From JANQFV01 sp964468185 (lineage in GTDB: Bacteria > Planctomycetota > Phycisphaerae > UBA1845 > Fen-1342), in contig CAYXTR010000003.1 of NCBI GenBank assembly GCA_964468185.1, positions 124,001-188,000 of the forward strand: a stretch of DNA of 64,000 nt, given 5' to 3'. The notes under the pieces were generated by a model, which was given only the letters and a program-made list of their open reading frames with translations, did no database searches and was not told the DNA's origin. Numbering within the stretch: position 1 is the first letter of the stretch; each line of letters begins with the position of its first letter. A program made the position numbers and the translations under genes. Below are positions 34,629-43,175 of this stretch, one piece after another.

Positions 34629-35981
34629 ATGGCCCAGCGGGCGTTCATTCTGATCGTGACCCAAGACACCGACGCCGGTGATCGGCTGCGTGACATCCTG
34701 CGCGAGCGCCAAGGACACTCATGCAGCGTCACGACCAACGTGCCCGACGCACTGGACTCGATACGTGCTCGTACGCCGGACGTCGTCGTCACGCCCGACA
34801 TGCTCGACGACACGCAGGCCCTGGTCCCGCTCGCCAACGCCTTGGACGACGCCGCACCGGATGCGATTCTCCTGACGACCAGTACCAATAGTCTCCCTGC
34901 GACCAAGAGCATCCGCATCGAATCGCTTGCCAGCGATCTGCCCGAAGACAAACTCGCCCGTATCATCAGCGACGCCGCCAGCCAGGCCGCCAAAATCCGC
35001 GACGATCGGCTGCTCGACGAAACGATTGCCATCCATCGCTACGAAATCTTCGAAGGCATCGTAGGCGTCTCGCCAGCCATTCGCCGAATTATCGAACGCA
35101 TCAAGAAGGCTGCTCGCAACAAACTGACTGTGCTCATTCTGGGCGAAACCGGCACGGGCAAGGACCTCATCGCAGAGGCGATCCACAAGCAGTCCGACCG
35201 GTCCAACAAGCCCCTGAAATCTGTGAACTGTGCGGGACTGAATGAGAATCTGCTTGAAAGCGAGCTCTTCGGCCACGTTCGGGGGGCATTCACCGGCGCC
35301 GTCAGCGATCGAAAAGGCTACTTCGTCGCCGCCGACGGAGGCTCCCTTTTCCTCGATGAAATCGGTGACATGCCACTGACCATGCAGGCCAAGCTGCTGC
35401 GGACACTTGAGCGCCGCGAAATCACGCCCGTCGGCTCGACCGACGTCCGACGTGTGGACGTACGTGTAATCGCCGCCACCAACGCCGACTTGTCCAAGAA
35501 GGTCGACGAACGCGAATTTCGCGAGGACCTCTACTACCGGCTCAACCAGTGGGTCATCGAGGTCCCCCCGTTGCGTGAACGACGTGAGGACATCCCGATC
35601 CTCGCCGATTTTCTGCGTCAGCGGGCCAACAAGCTGCACGGCATGAGCTCCGACGGCATCTCGAACGACGCCATGGGCTATCTCGCCAAGTACTACTGGC
35701 CCGGCAACGTCCGTGAACTGGCCAATGTCATCGAGGCCGCCGTCGTCGAGGCCGAAGACCGCCGCGTCGAGACGGATGACCTCCCTGAACGCATCCGCGG
35801 CTCGCGCGACCTCGTGCCGACGTCTGCGTCGGGCATGGTCGGTCTCACCATGGCTCAGGTCGAACGCATGATGATCGAGCGGACATTGCAGGCCACCCAG
35901 GGCAACCGCGAGCAGGCGGCAAAGATCCTCGACATCGGCACACGCACGCTCTATCGCAAAATCAAGGAATACGGTCTATAG
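34629..35981 (+). CDS. sigma-54-dependent response-regulator-like activator (NtrC family)
   Basis: The 450-residue protein has a receiver-like N-terminus, an AAA+ sigma-54 activation domain and a Fis-type helix-turn-helix (NREQAAKILDIGTRTLYRKI). The AAA+ part carries Walker A GETGTGKD, the sigma-54 contact loop GAFTGA, Walker B GSLFLDEIGD and the R-finger region. In the receiver the usual phosphoacceptor position reads VVVTPDML, with proline where Asp is expected, and the acidic pair near residue 12 is TQDTD. It is therefore probably not controlled by classical phosphorylation. No partner histidine kinase is adjacent. Confidence 0.9.
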   Translation: MAQRAFILIVTQDTDAGDRLRDILRERQGHSCSVTTNVPDALDSIRARTPDVVVTPDMLDDTQALVPLANALDDAAPDAILLTTSTNSLPATKSIRIESLASDLPEDKLARIISDAASQAAKIRDDRLLDETIAIHRYEIFEGIVGVSPAIRRIIERIKKAARNKLTVLILGETGTGKDLIAEAIHKQSDRSNKPLKSVNCAGLNENLLESELFGHVRGAFTGAVSDRKGYFVAADGGSLFLDEIGDMPLTMQAKLLRTLERREITPVGSTDVRRVDVRVIAATNADLSKKVDEREFREDLYYRLNQWVIEVPPLRERREDIPILADFLRQRANKLHGMSSDGISNDAMGYLAKYYWPGNVRELANVIEAAVVEAEDRRVETDDLPERIRGSRDLVPTSASGMVGLTMAQVERMMIERTLQATQGNREQAAKILDIGTRTLYRKIKEYGL

Positions 35982-36148
35982 TACACCCGTGTCGCGAGAC
36001 CATGCACGCGCATCGCACGGACGCGCACATCGCACTGCGTCGGGTCTCGCCAAGCTTGCCAACTCTGATTCCACGCTGAAGGAGCAAGGGGACGCTCCGG
36101 TAAACGGATGTGCCGGCGTCTGCATCCCGCCGAACGACGGGAGGTCGC
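35982..36148 (+). promoter_or_regulatory. structured 5' leader before the pseudopilin operon
   Basis: The 167-base leader contains several nested pairings: CGAGACC (~36004) with GGTCTCG (~36044), GGAGC-GCTCC around AAGGGGAC, GGATG-CATCC, and TCCCG with CGGGA. The last one includes the GGGAGG Shine-Dalgarno of the downstream gene. The final pairing would hide the ribosome site, so RNA-level control is plausible. It does not match any riboswitch consensus I could recall. Confidence 0.4.
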
Positions 36149-36490
36149 ATGTCGACACAGATTCAGAAGCTCACACTTGCACTTGGCCTCTTCGCACTAG
36201 CCGCTGCACTGGTTTACACCAACCGACCCGGCCCATCCCCGATGCCCAACCGGGTACGCTTCGTATGTGTTGAGACGGGGCAGTTGTTCACATTCAGCCA
36301 GTATGAACTGCCGAGCGTGTTGCCTGCACGCCATCCGACAACAAAACGTCGCACACTGCTGCCAATTGTGGCACGCGCGACCGAACTGCAACTGAATCCG
36401 CGTTATGCTGATTTGCTGCGCACATCCGAACTTCGCGGGGTCAATCACTATGTCAACCCGGACACACTTGCAGTCCGCCGAGCCCGCTGA
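36149..36490 (+). CDS. small membrane-anchored protein preceding the pseudopilin gene
   Basis: The 113-residue protein has one N-terminal membrane helix (KLTLALGLFALAAALVY) and an extracytoplasmic domain with VRFVCVETGQLFTFSQYELP. GGGAGG stands ahead of the ATG at 36149. Its last 41 bases overlap the start of the pseudopilin gene in another frame, so expression is coupled. No known family is recognised; the context suggests a pilus or secretion accessory. Confidence 0.65.
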   Translation: MSTQIQKLTLALGLFALAAALVYTNRPGPSPMPNRVRFVCVETGQLFTFSQYELPSVLPARHPTTKRRTLLPIVARATELQLNPRYADLLRTSELRGVNHYVNPDTLAVRRAR

Positions 36491-37604
36491 CGCCAGGCCG
36501 CGCGGATTCGCGTACGGACATCGTCGTCGCTCTGCTTACACCCTGATCGAAATCCTCGTGGTAGTCGCGATTCTGGCTGTCCTCATGTCACTGCTGCTGC
36601 CGAGTCTGCGTCAGGCACGTGAGCAGGCCCGCAGCGTGAAGTGCGGCACCCAACTACGCGATCGGGGACTTGGCCTGCACACCTACTTTGCCGAAAACGA
36701 CGGTTGGATTCCCGGCGTCAATACGACAGGCGTCACCGTGTGGGAGCATGCCGGCATCGCAGGCTTCTCAAATCAGGACTGGGTACCGGTGCAGACATAC
36801 GACTGGATGACGCCAATCCTGCATCAGTCCATGGAACTCGAAGCAACCCGCGCCGCCCGGTTCCGAGAGCTCATGAACGAGTTCCGGTGTCCCGCGCAAG
36901 CCACCTACCGCTCCGTGCTCTACCCGCCCGGCCTCATGCAATGCGTGGATCGACAGGACTTCCTGACGGAACCCGATGATTGGACCACAATCAGCTACCT
37001 CATGCCCGTACATTTCCAACACTGGGGGTACAACTACGAGGACGAAATGCTGACCACGCACGTCCAGTCCGGAACTTCGTTCCCGATCAAGACCATGCCC
37101 GTGGGTTGGGAGGCCGCGCACCCCACATACAAGTCACGACTCGGTCGCGTCGGCAACCCGTCCCGCAAAATCGCAGTCGCCGACGGCACCCGCTACCTCG
37201 CAACAAATATGCTCGACACCGATCCCGACCAGACCCCCGACTGGTTCGGTGCCTTCACTTCATCTGGGGCTTGGTGGTGCGGTTCAACGGCCTACGGCGT
37301 GCGCAGCTACACGGACAACTGGAGCGGCACGCGTGTCAGCGCAGCTCCCTGGCCCTACGGTCAGGGTCGCAATCTCGCCCTGTCCTATCGACACGGCTGG
37401 CAGCAGAGCGACGCTACGTCGGGACAAGCGTCTGATAATTCCGGACGTATCAACGCACTGTTCTTCGATGGCTCCGTCCGCAACCTCGATGATCGCGAGT
37501 CGCGAGCTCCCTCGCTTTGGTACCCTACGGGGACGATCGTGAGCGATTACGCTGCAGGGGAGGTCATGCTCGATACCCTCGGGCCCGGCGACCTGATCCC
37601 ATGA
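36450..37604 (+). CDS. type II secretion pseudopilin-like protein (prepilin motif, DG-type C-terminus)
   Basis: After a basic leader, the 384-residue protein has a class III prepilin motif: RRSAYTLIEILVVVAILAVL, with the cleavage site before a hydrophobic helix containing Glu5. The long C-terminal domain ends with NALFFDGSVRNL, the H-x9-DG-like motif found in planctomycete pseudopilins. These are processed by PilD-type peptidase and probably act at the cell surface or in type II secretion. The peptidase and assembly genes are elsewhere. Confidence 0.88.
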   Translation: MSTRTHLQSAEPADARPRGFAYGHRRRSAYTLIEILVVVAILAVLMSLLLPSLRQAREQARSVKCGTQLRDRGLGLHTYFAENDGWIPGVNTTGVTVWEHAGIAGFSNQDWVPVQTYDWMTPILHQSMELEATRAARFRELMNEFRCPAQATYRSVLYPPGLMQCVDRQDFLTEPDDWTTISYLMPVHFQHWGYNYEDEMLTTHVQSGTSFPIKTMPVGWEAAHPTYKSRLGRVGNPSRKIAVADGTRYLATNMLDTDPDQTPDWFGAFTSSGAWWCGSTAYGVRSYTDNWSGTRVSAAPWPYGQGRNLALSYRHGWQQSDATSGQASDNSGRINALFFDGSVRNLDDRESRAPSLWYPTGTIVSDYAAGEVMLDTLGPGDLIP

Positions 37605-37717
37605 TCCACGACGGGAAGTAACCGTTTCCCACCCGCTTCGGGTTCCGCCAGCCACATCCCAGGGGCATACTTATCGGAGCAACGTAGAACTTGACCGTTC
37701 CTACGACCGGGCGAGCA

Positions 37718-38326
37718 ATGTCCCGCTCCGCGCAGCGTTTAGCAAAGTGCGAGGTTGTCTTGGACGCAGCGCAAGTCGATGCATTATTGCGACAAGCCCG
37801 TCTGGGCGACCCCCATGCGCTGGGCCAGCTCGTCGAGGCGTACAGCAGTCGCGTCTACGGGCTGTTGTACCGTCTCACGCGCTCGCGCGATGCGGCTGAC
37901 GATCTGTTGCAGGAGACGTTCCTGCGGGTCGTACGCGGGCTGGGCGAGTATGAGCATGTCGGCAAGTTCGAATCATGGCTCTTTCGCATCGCCGCCAATC
38001 TGGCCCGTGACCGCGGACGGATGCGCGGTCGACGCGGTGAGACGGTCGCCTTGGACGACGTGCCGCCGCTGCAAGCGTGTCGCAACACCCCGGACAGCGG
38101 GACACAGCCGTCGCGACGTTTGTCGGAACGAGAGGCTGGAGAGCGACTCGAGCAGGCGTTGGGGCGTCTCAGCGACGCGGATCGCGAGATCATTGTGCTA
38201 AGACATTATTCGGAATTGCCCTTTAAGGAGATTGCCGAAATGCTGGGCATCCCACTCGGCACGGCCCTCGCCCGGGCACATCGTGCTCTCGCCAAGCTGC
38301 GCGAAGAACTCGCCGACGAGGAATAG
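37718..38326 (+). CDS. ECF-type RNA polymerase sigma factor
   Basis: The 202-residue protein has region 2 (LGQLVEAYSSRVYGLLYRL, DAADDLLQETFLRVV, FESWLFRIAANLARDRGR) and region 4 (LPFKEIAEMLGIPLGTALAR) of an RpoE-like ECF factor. It is directly followed by a small membrane protein gene, the usual place for an anti-sigma factor. The ATG at 37718 is preferred; a TTG at 37691 would add nine residues. Confidence 0.9.
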   Translation: MSRSAQRLAKCEVVLDAAQVDALLRQARLGDPHALGQLVEAYSSRVYGLLYRLTRSRDAADDLLQETFLRVVRGLGEYEHVGKFESWLFRIAANLARDRGRMRGRRGETVALDDVPPLQACRNTPDSGTQPSRRLSEREAGERLEQALGRLSDADREIIVLRHYSELPFKEIAEMLGIPLGTALARAHRALAKLREELADEE

Positions 38327-38335
38327 CTGGTGACC

Positions 38336-38767
38336 ATGAATCTGGACAAACTGCAATGTGAAGTTGAGCAGAAGATGCGACTGCTCGATCAGTTGCCGAC
38401 GGCGAAGCCGACACCGGATATCATCAGGCGCGCGAAACAGGCTGCGCGCGCTGAAGCTGATCGTATCCACCACCTTCGTCGCTGGCGCCGCCGGGCACAG
38501 GCGGTGGGCGCGGCGGCGGCAGCGGTCGCGCTCGCGCTGGGACTTGCCACCTTGAGCCCTGAGGCGCCGATGGCGCCTCCGTCCGAGGCGGAGACCGCGC
38601 TGGATGACTGGTCGGCCGCGTTGGATGATTCGGCCGGTCGGTTCGCCGGCCTGTTTGAAGAAGATTGGCTGGAGCGCGATCTTGAAGACGGCCAGCGACC
38701 GGAGCAGGAGTTGCGGGACCTGCTCGACAGCCTGGATGAGACGTTTGAGTCCTTCGAGGAGCTTTGA
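38336..38767 (+). CDS. probable membrane-bound regulator of the adjacent sigma factor
   Basis: The 143-residue protein has a cytoplasmic helical N-terminus (LDKLQCEVEQKMRLLDQL), one membrane segment (AVGAAAAAVALALGLATL) and an acidic periplasmic tail rich in Asp and Glu. Position right after the sigma gene and single-pass topology suit an anti-sigma factor, but no HXXXCXXC zinc-binding motif is present. Its stop overlaps the next start (TGATG). Function is inferred from context only. Confidence 0.6.
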   Translation: MNLDKLQCEVEQKMRLLDQLPTAKPTPDIIRRAKQAARAEADRIHHLRRWRRRAQAVGAAAAAVALALGLATLSPEAPMAPPSEAETALDDWSAALDDSAGRFAGLFEEDWLERDLEDGQRPEQELRDLLDSLDETFESFEEL

Positions 38768-39705
38768 TGCCGATGCCTGGAGTTCGAGTACCCCCAAACT
38801 TGCTGCTGGCTGTGGCCATCGCAATAGCGACAGTGCCAACCGTCGCAGCCGACGATCGCGGCGATCCGCCGCGACGCGGCCAACATCGCGGGCAACCGGA
38901 CCACCGAGGTCGCTTTGATCGGCAGCGCGGGCACGGTCCGCGTGATCTGCTCGGCTTGCGGGGTACGGAGCTGGCCCGCTATTTGTTCACGCCCACGCCA
39001 GAAGATCGCGGGCCGCTCGAACCCGGCGAAGAAGAAACCCTGTTGGCGTTCGCTCGCGAGCATGCCCCCCGAATCCACTTCCTGATGCAGCGTATCAAGC
39101 AACGGGATCCCGATCGTTTCGCCGCAGAACTGGAAGAACACGCCCCACGCTTGCGGCAATTGAAACGCTTGTTTGAGCTCGATCCGCAACTCGCCCGGCT
39201 GGTCAAATCACATGCGGAAAACCGCTTTCGGGCCCGTCGCCTGATACGTGTCCTGCACCGCGCTCCGGAGGACTCGGCGCGCTACCAGGAAGCTACGCGT
39301 CTGATGCGCAACCTGCTGGCCGAGAACGTGGAACTCGAGATCAACGCTCTGGAAACACTCGCCGAACAGATTGACAAACAAGCTGAAAAGCGAGCAATGG
39401 CCCGCCTCGAGCTAGTGCTTGACGACGAAGAAGTGCTCGCCCAGGCGCCGCGGCCCGTGCAGGAACTCGTGCGCGAAATGCAAGACGTCGCTGCCAACGG
39501 GGGCAGTGAGAATCTCCGCCACCGTCTGCTTTCCATGCTACGTCGTCAGATCGCCGACGACGCACAGCAAATGCGCACGCGCGCCGCCGCGATGGCTGAG
39601 GACCTCGACGGTGAGGTGGACCGGCGCTTCGACAAGCTCAAGAACATGCTTGAACAGCGGGGGCGCGCTGGCCACCGTAGACGCGGTCCCGAATTCCGCC
39701 GTTGA
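38767..39705 (+). CDS. exported helical protein, third gene of the sigma unit
   Basis: The 312-residue protein has a signal peptide (PNLLLAVAIAIATVPTVAAD), an Arg/Gly/His-rich linker, and a long helical region full of charged heptads (FAAELEEHAPRLRQLKRLF, EINALETLAEQIDKQAEKRA). The layout resembles periplasmic sensor proteins coupled to ECF sigma systems, such as CnrX- or Spy-like helical hairpins. No metal motif beyond the His-rich linker is evident. The ATG overlaps the stop of the preceding gene. The role as a sensor is inference. Confidence 0.6.
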   Translation: MPMPGVRVPPNLLLAVAIAIATVPTVAADDRGDPPRRGQHRGQPDHRGRFDRQRGHGPRDLLGLRGTELARYLFTPTPEDRGPLEPGEEETLLAFAREHAPRIHFLMQRIKQRDPDRFAAELEEHAPRLRQLKRLFELDPQLARLVKSHAENRFRARRLIRVLHRAPEDSARYQEATRLMRNLLAENVELEINALETLAEQIDKQAEKRAMARLELVLDDEEVLAQAPRPVQELVREMQDVAANGGSENLRHRLLSMLRRQIADDAQQMRTRAAAMAEDLDGEVDRRFDKLKNMLEQRGRAGHRRRGPEFRR

Positions 39706-39748
39706 TGTGCCACTGCGCGCGTCAGCCGTCAACTGACTCCTGGTCGAG

Positions 39749-40939
39749 TCAACCGAACCGCCCGCGGTCTCGCGCTTCTCCGACGTTGAACAATGGCTTC
39801 TGATACTCGCTCAGATAGCCTTTCTTCTGGAAGTGCTGCAGCAGCTCCTCCACCTTCGCGAATACGCCCGTAGCGGTTTCCGTGATGAACGGCGAGGGCT
39901 CGAGCTTCGGCTCCCAGATGACGTACACTTCCTTCGTGCCCTCGAAGGCATGCTGCAATTCGCGCTCGACTCCAGAAGAAAGGCCCGGCTTGCCGTTCGG
40001 CAACTCTGGAATGAAGCTCACGATCATGTCCGACTGGTCGATCATCTTGAAGTCGCGGGCGTAGATCTGCGCGTCAATGTCGCGCGCGACGCCAGTCACT
40101 TCGGAAACGTCAAACTCCACGTCGCGACCGTGCACCTTCATCTTGAATTTCGTCTTACCGCCGCGCATCGATTCCGCCGCCACCGACAGAAGCCGCTTCT
40201 CGTCCATGTCGCCCGGGTCAAACGTGATGAAGTGCTCCGCGATCATGCTGCGAAAAGCATCGATCTGAGCCAGCGTGTCCGGCATGTCCATCACATGTGT
40301 CATCGGAAACGACGGATATACCCGTTTGGTTCCGGGCTTGAAGATCATGCGATACAGCGACTCGACCGTGCTGTCCTCAATGCCGCGGGCGAACACGAAG
40401 AAACATCCATGCCCGCGCACGGCGCTCGCCAGCACCTCCGTGGCCAGAATTTCCTCTTCACGCCAGACGAGAATGTCCTTGAGCGTGTGGGTCACGTCGT
40501 GCTCGCGCGTCAGCCGCTCGTGAACCGCGTCGAGGTTGTCGACCAGCGTGATGTACACGTCCGCGTCCAGGGCCAGCATCTGATCATGGTCGAACGCTGG
40601 AAAGAGCCCGTGTTTCCACCGGAAAGAGGCGTGGGTGTTGACAATGATTGTCTCATGTTGGTCGACCTGGGCCAGGATGTCCTTGAACACCGAGCGGCGC
40701 AGCGAATTGAGCCGTGCCAGCGGCAGATCGAGAATCCGCCCCTTCCGGATGTCCGGCGCCTCCGCATACATCATGTCGCCAACGTGGAACCGCTGCACGG
40801 GCTTGCCCCGCGATTCGGCCAGACTAGCGACCTTCTCGATGAACGGCTTCTTGTCCACGCCGACCTGACCGGTCACCACGACCCGGCGATTCTTGTGGCG
40901 AGATTGTCCGAATAGCTGTGCTTGGTTGCTTTGGCTCAT
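39749..40939 (-). CDS. P-loop kinase-like protein with a deoxyribosyltransferase-like C-terminus
   Basis: The 396-residue protein begins with a P-loop-type motif (RRVVVTGQVGVDKKPFIEKV), which deviates from the GxxxxGK[ST] rule in its last position (K-K). The following fold recalls an adenylate kinase-like domain with VGDMMYAE and TIIVNTHASFRW. The C-terminal 120 residues (KMIDQSDMIVSFIPEL, SSGVERELQHAFEGTKEVYV) resemble the nucleoside 2-deoxyribosyltransferase/ribohydrolase fold. Such a fusion might phosphorylate or process nucleotides, but the activity is unknown. Confidence 0.6.
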   Translation of the reverse strand: MSQSNQAQLFGQSRHKNRRVVVTGQVGVDKKPFIEKVASLAESRGKPVQRFHVGDMMYAEAPDIRKGRILDLPLARLNSLRRSVFKDILAQVDQHETIIVNTHASFRWKHGLFPAFDHDQMLALDADVYITLVDNLDAVHERLTREHDVTHTLKDILVWREEEILATEVLASAVRGHGCFFVFARGIEDSTVESLYRMIFKPGTKRVYPSFPMTHVMDMPDTLAQIDAFRSMIAEHFITFDPGDMDEKRLLSVAAESMRGGKTKFKMKVHGRDVEFDVSEVTGVARDIDAQIYARDFKMIDQSDMIVSFIPELPNGKPGLSSGVERELQHAFEGTKEVYVIWEPKLEPSPFITETATGVFAKVEELLQHFQKKGYLSEYQKPLFNVGEARDRGRFG

Positions 40940-40993
40940 GCTGATGCTGGCTCCCGGGCCCCAGGCACCCGCCCGGCAGCTTGCCAGCGGACC

Positions 40994-41021
40994 TTGACGC
41001 CCTTTCTGAAACGTTTATCAT
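40994..41021 (+). promoter_or_regulatory. sigma-70-type promoter for tRNA-Leu
   Basis: TTGACG at 40994-40999 and TATCAT at 41016-41021 are separated by 16 bases. They differ from the consensus at one base each. The transcript would start some 45 bases before the tRNA. Confidence 0.7.
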
Positions 41022-41071
41022 GATGTGTTCGCGGTCGGTTTGCAACGCTCGGCCGTCCCCCCGGAGGTTGC

Positions 41072-41156
41072 GCGGATGTGGCGGAATTGGCAGACGCGCT
41101 GGCTTCAGGTGCCAGTGGGCATTACGCCCGTGGAGGTTCGAATCCTCTCATCCGCA
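41072..41156 (+). tRNA. tRNA-Leu (anticodon CAG)
   Basis: A class II tRNA with acceptor GCGGATG/CATCCGC, anticodon stem CTGGC/GCCAG enclosing TTCAGGT (anticodon CAG), a long variable arm (GGGCATTACGCCC) and T arm GAGG-TTCGAAT-CCTC. The discriminator is A and CCA is not encoded. Confidence 0.96.
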
Positions 41157-41307
41157 ATCCGACTCCCAAACGGGCGAACTGCCGGCAAGCGGTTCGCCCG
41201 CTGCCACTTTCGGCCTTGAGCCAGCCCCGCTCGGGTTCCACAAAAGCCCTCCCTTTGTAAATGGCGCCGCCGCACAGAGGAGTTATCCTCTCCCGTAGGA
41301 GAGCACC

Positions 41308-41520
41308 ATGGCGATTTTCGGGCTGGCTTCGTTTGTCGTACTGCTGGTCGCGGCTTTGCTCGTGATGGGTGGCTGGCTCCTGCTATGGCACTACCGGCAA
41401 TCCCAGCCGGAATCCCACTCCGCCCCGGAAGATACCCAGGCTTGTTCGGGCTGTGGCCTGGAAAACCGCGCCGGCGCGACCTATTGCGCCCGCTGCGGTC
41501 AGCCCTTGTCGGGCGAATAA
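41308..41520 (+). CDS. small membrane protein with C-terminal zinc ribbon
   Basis: The 70-residue protein has one N-terminal membrane helix (VVLLVAALLVMGGWLLLWHY) and a zinc-ribbon end (CSGCGLENRAGATYCARCG). It stands 26 bases before the first SPFH gene on the same strand and is likely co-expressed. It could be a small scaffold or adaptor for the SPFH assembly. Confidence 0.75.
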   Translation: MAIFGLASFVVLLVAALLVMGGWLLLWHYRQSQPESHSAPEDTQACSGCGLENRAGATYCARCGQPLSGE

Positions 41521-41546
41521 CAATCTACTGAAGAAGGAGGACGATT

Positions 41547-43175
41547 ATGGCGATCACGCCCCCGCCCCCGCACGGGAGCTCGCGCCCCCCATCCCGCGCC
41601 ATGTCGCGTTACCTGATGATCGGCATCCCGGTAGGCCTGATCATTGTTCTGGTCCTGGCCGGCTTCGGTTACCGCTGGTTCGTCCAGCGCGTGCAGGTGC
41701 CGAACGGCAAGGTCCTGGTCCTCATGCGCAAGGTCGGCGAGCCGCTTCCACCCGCAGCCGCCGATCAGGTCGTGCTCTACCCGGCCCTGCTGCAAGAACT
41801 CGGCGAACCGCCCGAGTCCGTCCGCTTCAAGGGCATTCAATACGAGGTCAAGACGGAGGGACGCCATTTCTACGACCCCTTCCTGTGGCACCGCGAACTG
41901 CATGACACGGTGTACGTGGAGGCCGACGAGGTCGGCGTACTGATCCGCAAGTACGGCAAGCCCCTGCCGGAAGGCAAGGTGGTCGCCACCGAGCCGGATG
42001 AGCGCGGCCCGTTGCGCGATGTCCTCTCCAACGGCCGACACAACGTCAACCCGTACGCCTATGACGTGCGTATCGTCAAACGGGTGCGCGTACCGGAGGG
42101 GAGTGTGGGAGTGCAGACACTGTACGCCGGCACTGAACCGGAAGACCCGAATCGCTACGTGGTCGACAAAGGCGAACGGGGTGTGCAACCCGACGTATTG
42201 CCCCCGGCGCTATATAACGTCAATCCATACGTCCGCCGCATTGACATCATCGACACGCGCAGTCATACCATTGACTTCCGCGACAGCGAGGCGATTCGGT
42301 TTCCTTCCAAGGACAGTTTCGACATCCTCATCGAAGGCACCGTCGAATACGCGATTCGCCCACAACGCGCCCCACACGTGAAAACCGCCGTCGGCGATCA
42401 CGAGGACATCAAAGGCAAGCTGATCCTGCCCTTCATGCGATCATTCGCCCGCATCGAGGGTTCGAAGCTCGAGGCACGCGAGTTCATTTCCGGCGACACC
42501 CGCAAGGCCTTTCAGGACCGCGTATTCGCCGGCCTGCGTGATCAGTGCGATCAGCAAGGCATCGAGGTGCGTGCGACACTGATCCGCCGCATTGAACCGC
42601 CGGCTGCTATCGCCGAACCCATCAGTGATCGCCAACTCGCCGAGCAGCGTCGCCAGCAATATCTCAACGAGATCAACCTGGCGGCGTCACAGGCCCGCCT
42701 GGTCGAGCAGGAGGAAATGCAGAAGCAGAATCTGGCCCTCGGTGAGGCCGAACGCGATGTCGTTTCCATCGTCAAGGAATCCGAGCAACGCAAGGCCGTC
42801 GCCTTGACCGAGGCCAACAAGCAGCTCGAAGTCGCCAAGCTCGAGCTCGAAGCCGCCCGCGAAGACGCCCAGGCCATCCTCTCCCGCGGACAGGCCGAAG
42901 CCGAGGTCGTCCTGTTGGGCTACGAGGCCGAGGCGAAGCCGCTCCGTGACGCCGTGTCGGCCTTCGGCGGCGGCGACGCGTACGCCCAGTATTTCTTCTA
43001 TCAGAGGCTCAGCCCGGCCGTCAAGAGCATACTCGACAGCACCGACGGCGCCTTCGCTGACATTTTCCGCTCACTTTCACAGGCCGTGGAGGCCACGCCG
43101 CCCGGACCGCGCTCCGGACCGTCAGCCGAGGTCAGTGCGGCCCCCGCCGCAGACCAGAAGGGAGGTGCCCAATGA
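41547..43175 (+). CDS. SPFH/band 7 domain protein with three N-terminal beta repeats (paralog 1)
   Basis: The 542-residue protein has a membrane helix at residues 22-45. Three related units follow: ~51-117 (GRHFYDPFLW), ~128-178 (VGVLIRKYGKPLP...GRHNVNPYAYDV) and ~182-236 (VGVQTLYAG...ALYNVNPYV). Each looks like the first beta hairpin of an SPFH domain. The SPFH core (residues ~240-390) and an alanine/glutamate-rich coiled coil (~390-480) complete the chain. SPFH proteins assemble into large membrane-bound rings or cages. AGGAGGA before the ATG gives a strong ribosome site. The gene overlaps the second SPFH gene by four bases. Confidence 0.85.
   Translation: MAITPPPPHGSSRPPSRAMSRYLMIGIPVGLIIVLVLAGFGYRWFVQRVQVPNGKVLVLMRKVGEPLPPAAADQVVLYPALLQELGEPPESVRFKGIQYEVKTEGRHFYDPFLWHRELHDTVYVEADEVGVLIRKYGKPLPEGKVVATEPDERGPLRDVLSNGRHNVNPYAYDVRIVKRVRVPEGSVGVQTLYAGTEPEDPNRYVVDKGERGVQPDVLPPALYNVNPYVRRIDIIDTRSHTIDFRDSEAIRFPSKDSFDILIEGTVEYAIRPQRAPHVKTAVGDHEDIKGKLILPFMRSFARIEGSKLEAREFISGDTRKAFQDRVFAGLRDQCDQQGIEVRATLIRRIEPPAAIAEPISDRQLAEQRRQQYLNEINLAASQARLVEQEEMQKQNLALGEAERDVVSIVKESEQRKAVALTEANKQLEVAKLELEAAREDAQAILSRGQAEAEVVLLGYEAEAKPLRDAVSAFGGGDAYAQYFFYQRLSPAVKSILDSTDGAFADIFRSLSQAVEATPPGPRSGPSAEVSAAPAADQKGGAQ

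Noticed and set aside
35982..36148. A c-di-GMP (GEMM-I) riboswitch before the pseudopilin operon
   Set aside because: GGACGC and CCGG-type pieces are present, but the GCAAAGCC-like core and tetraloop receptor are missing, so only an unassigned structured leader is reported.
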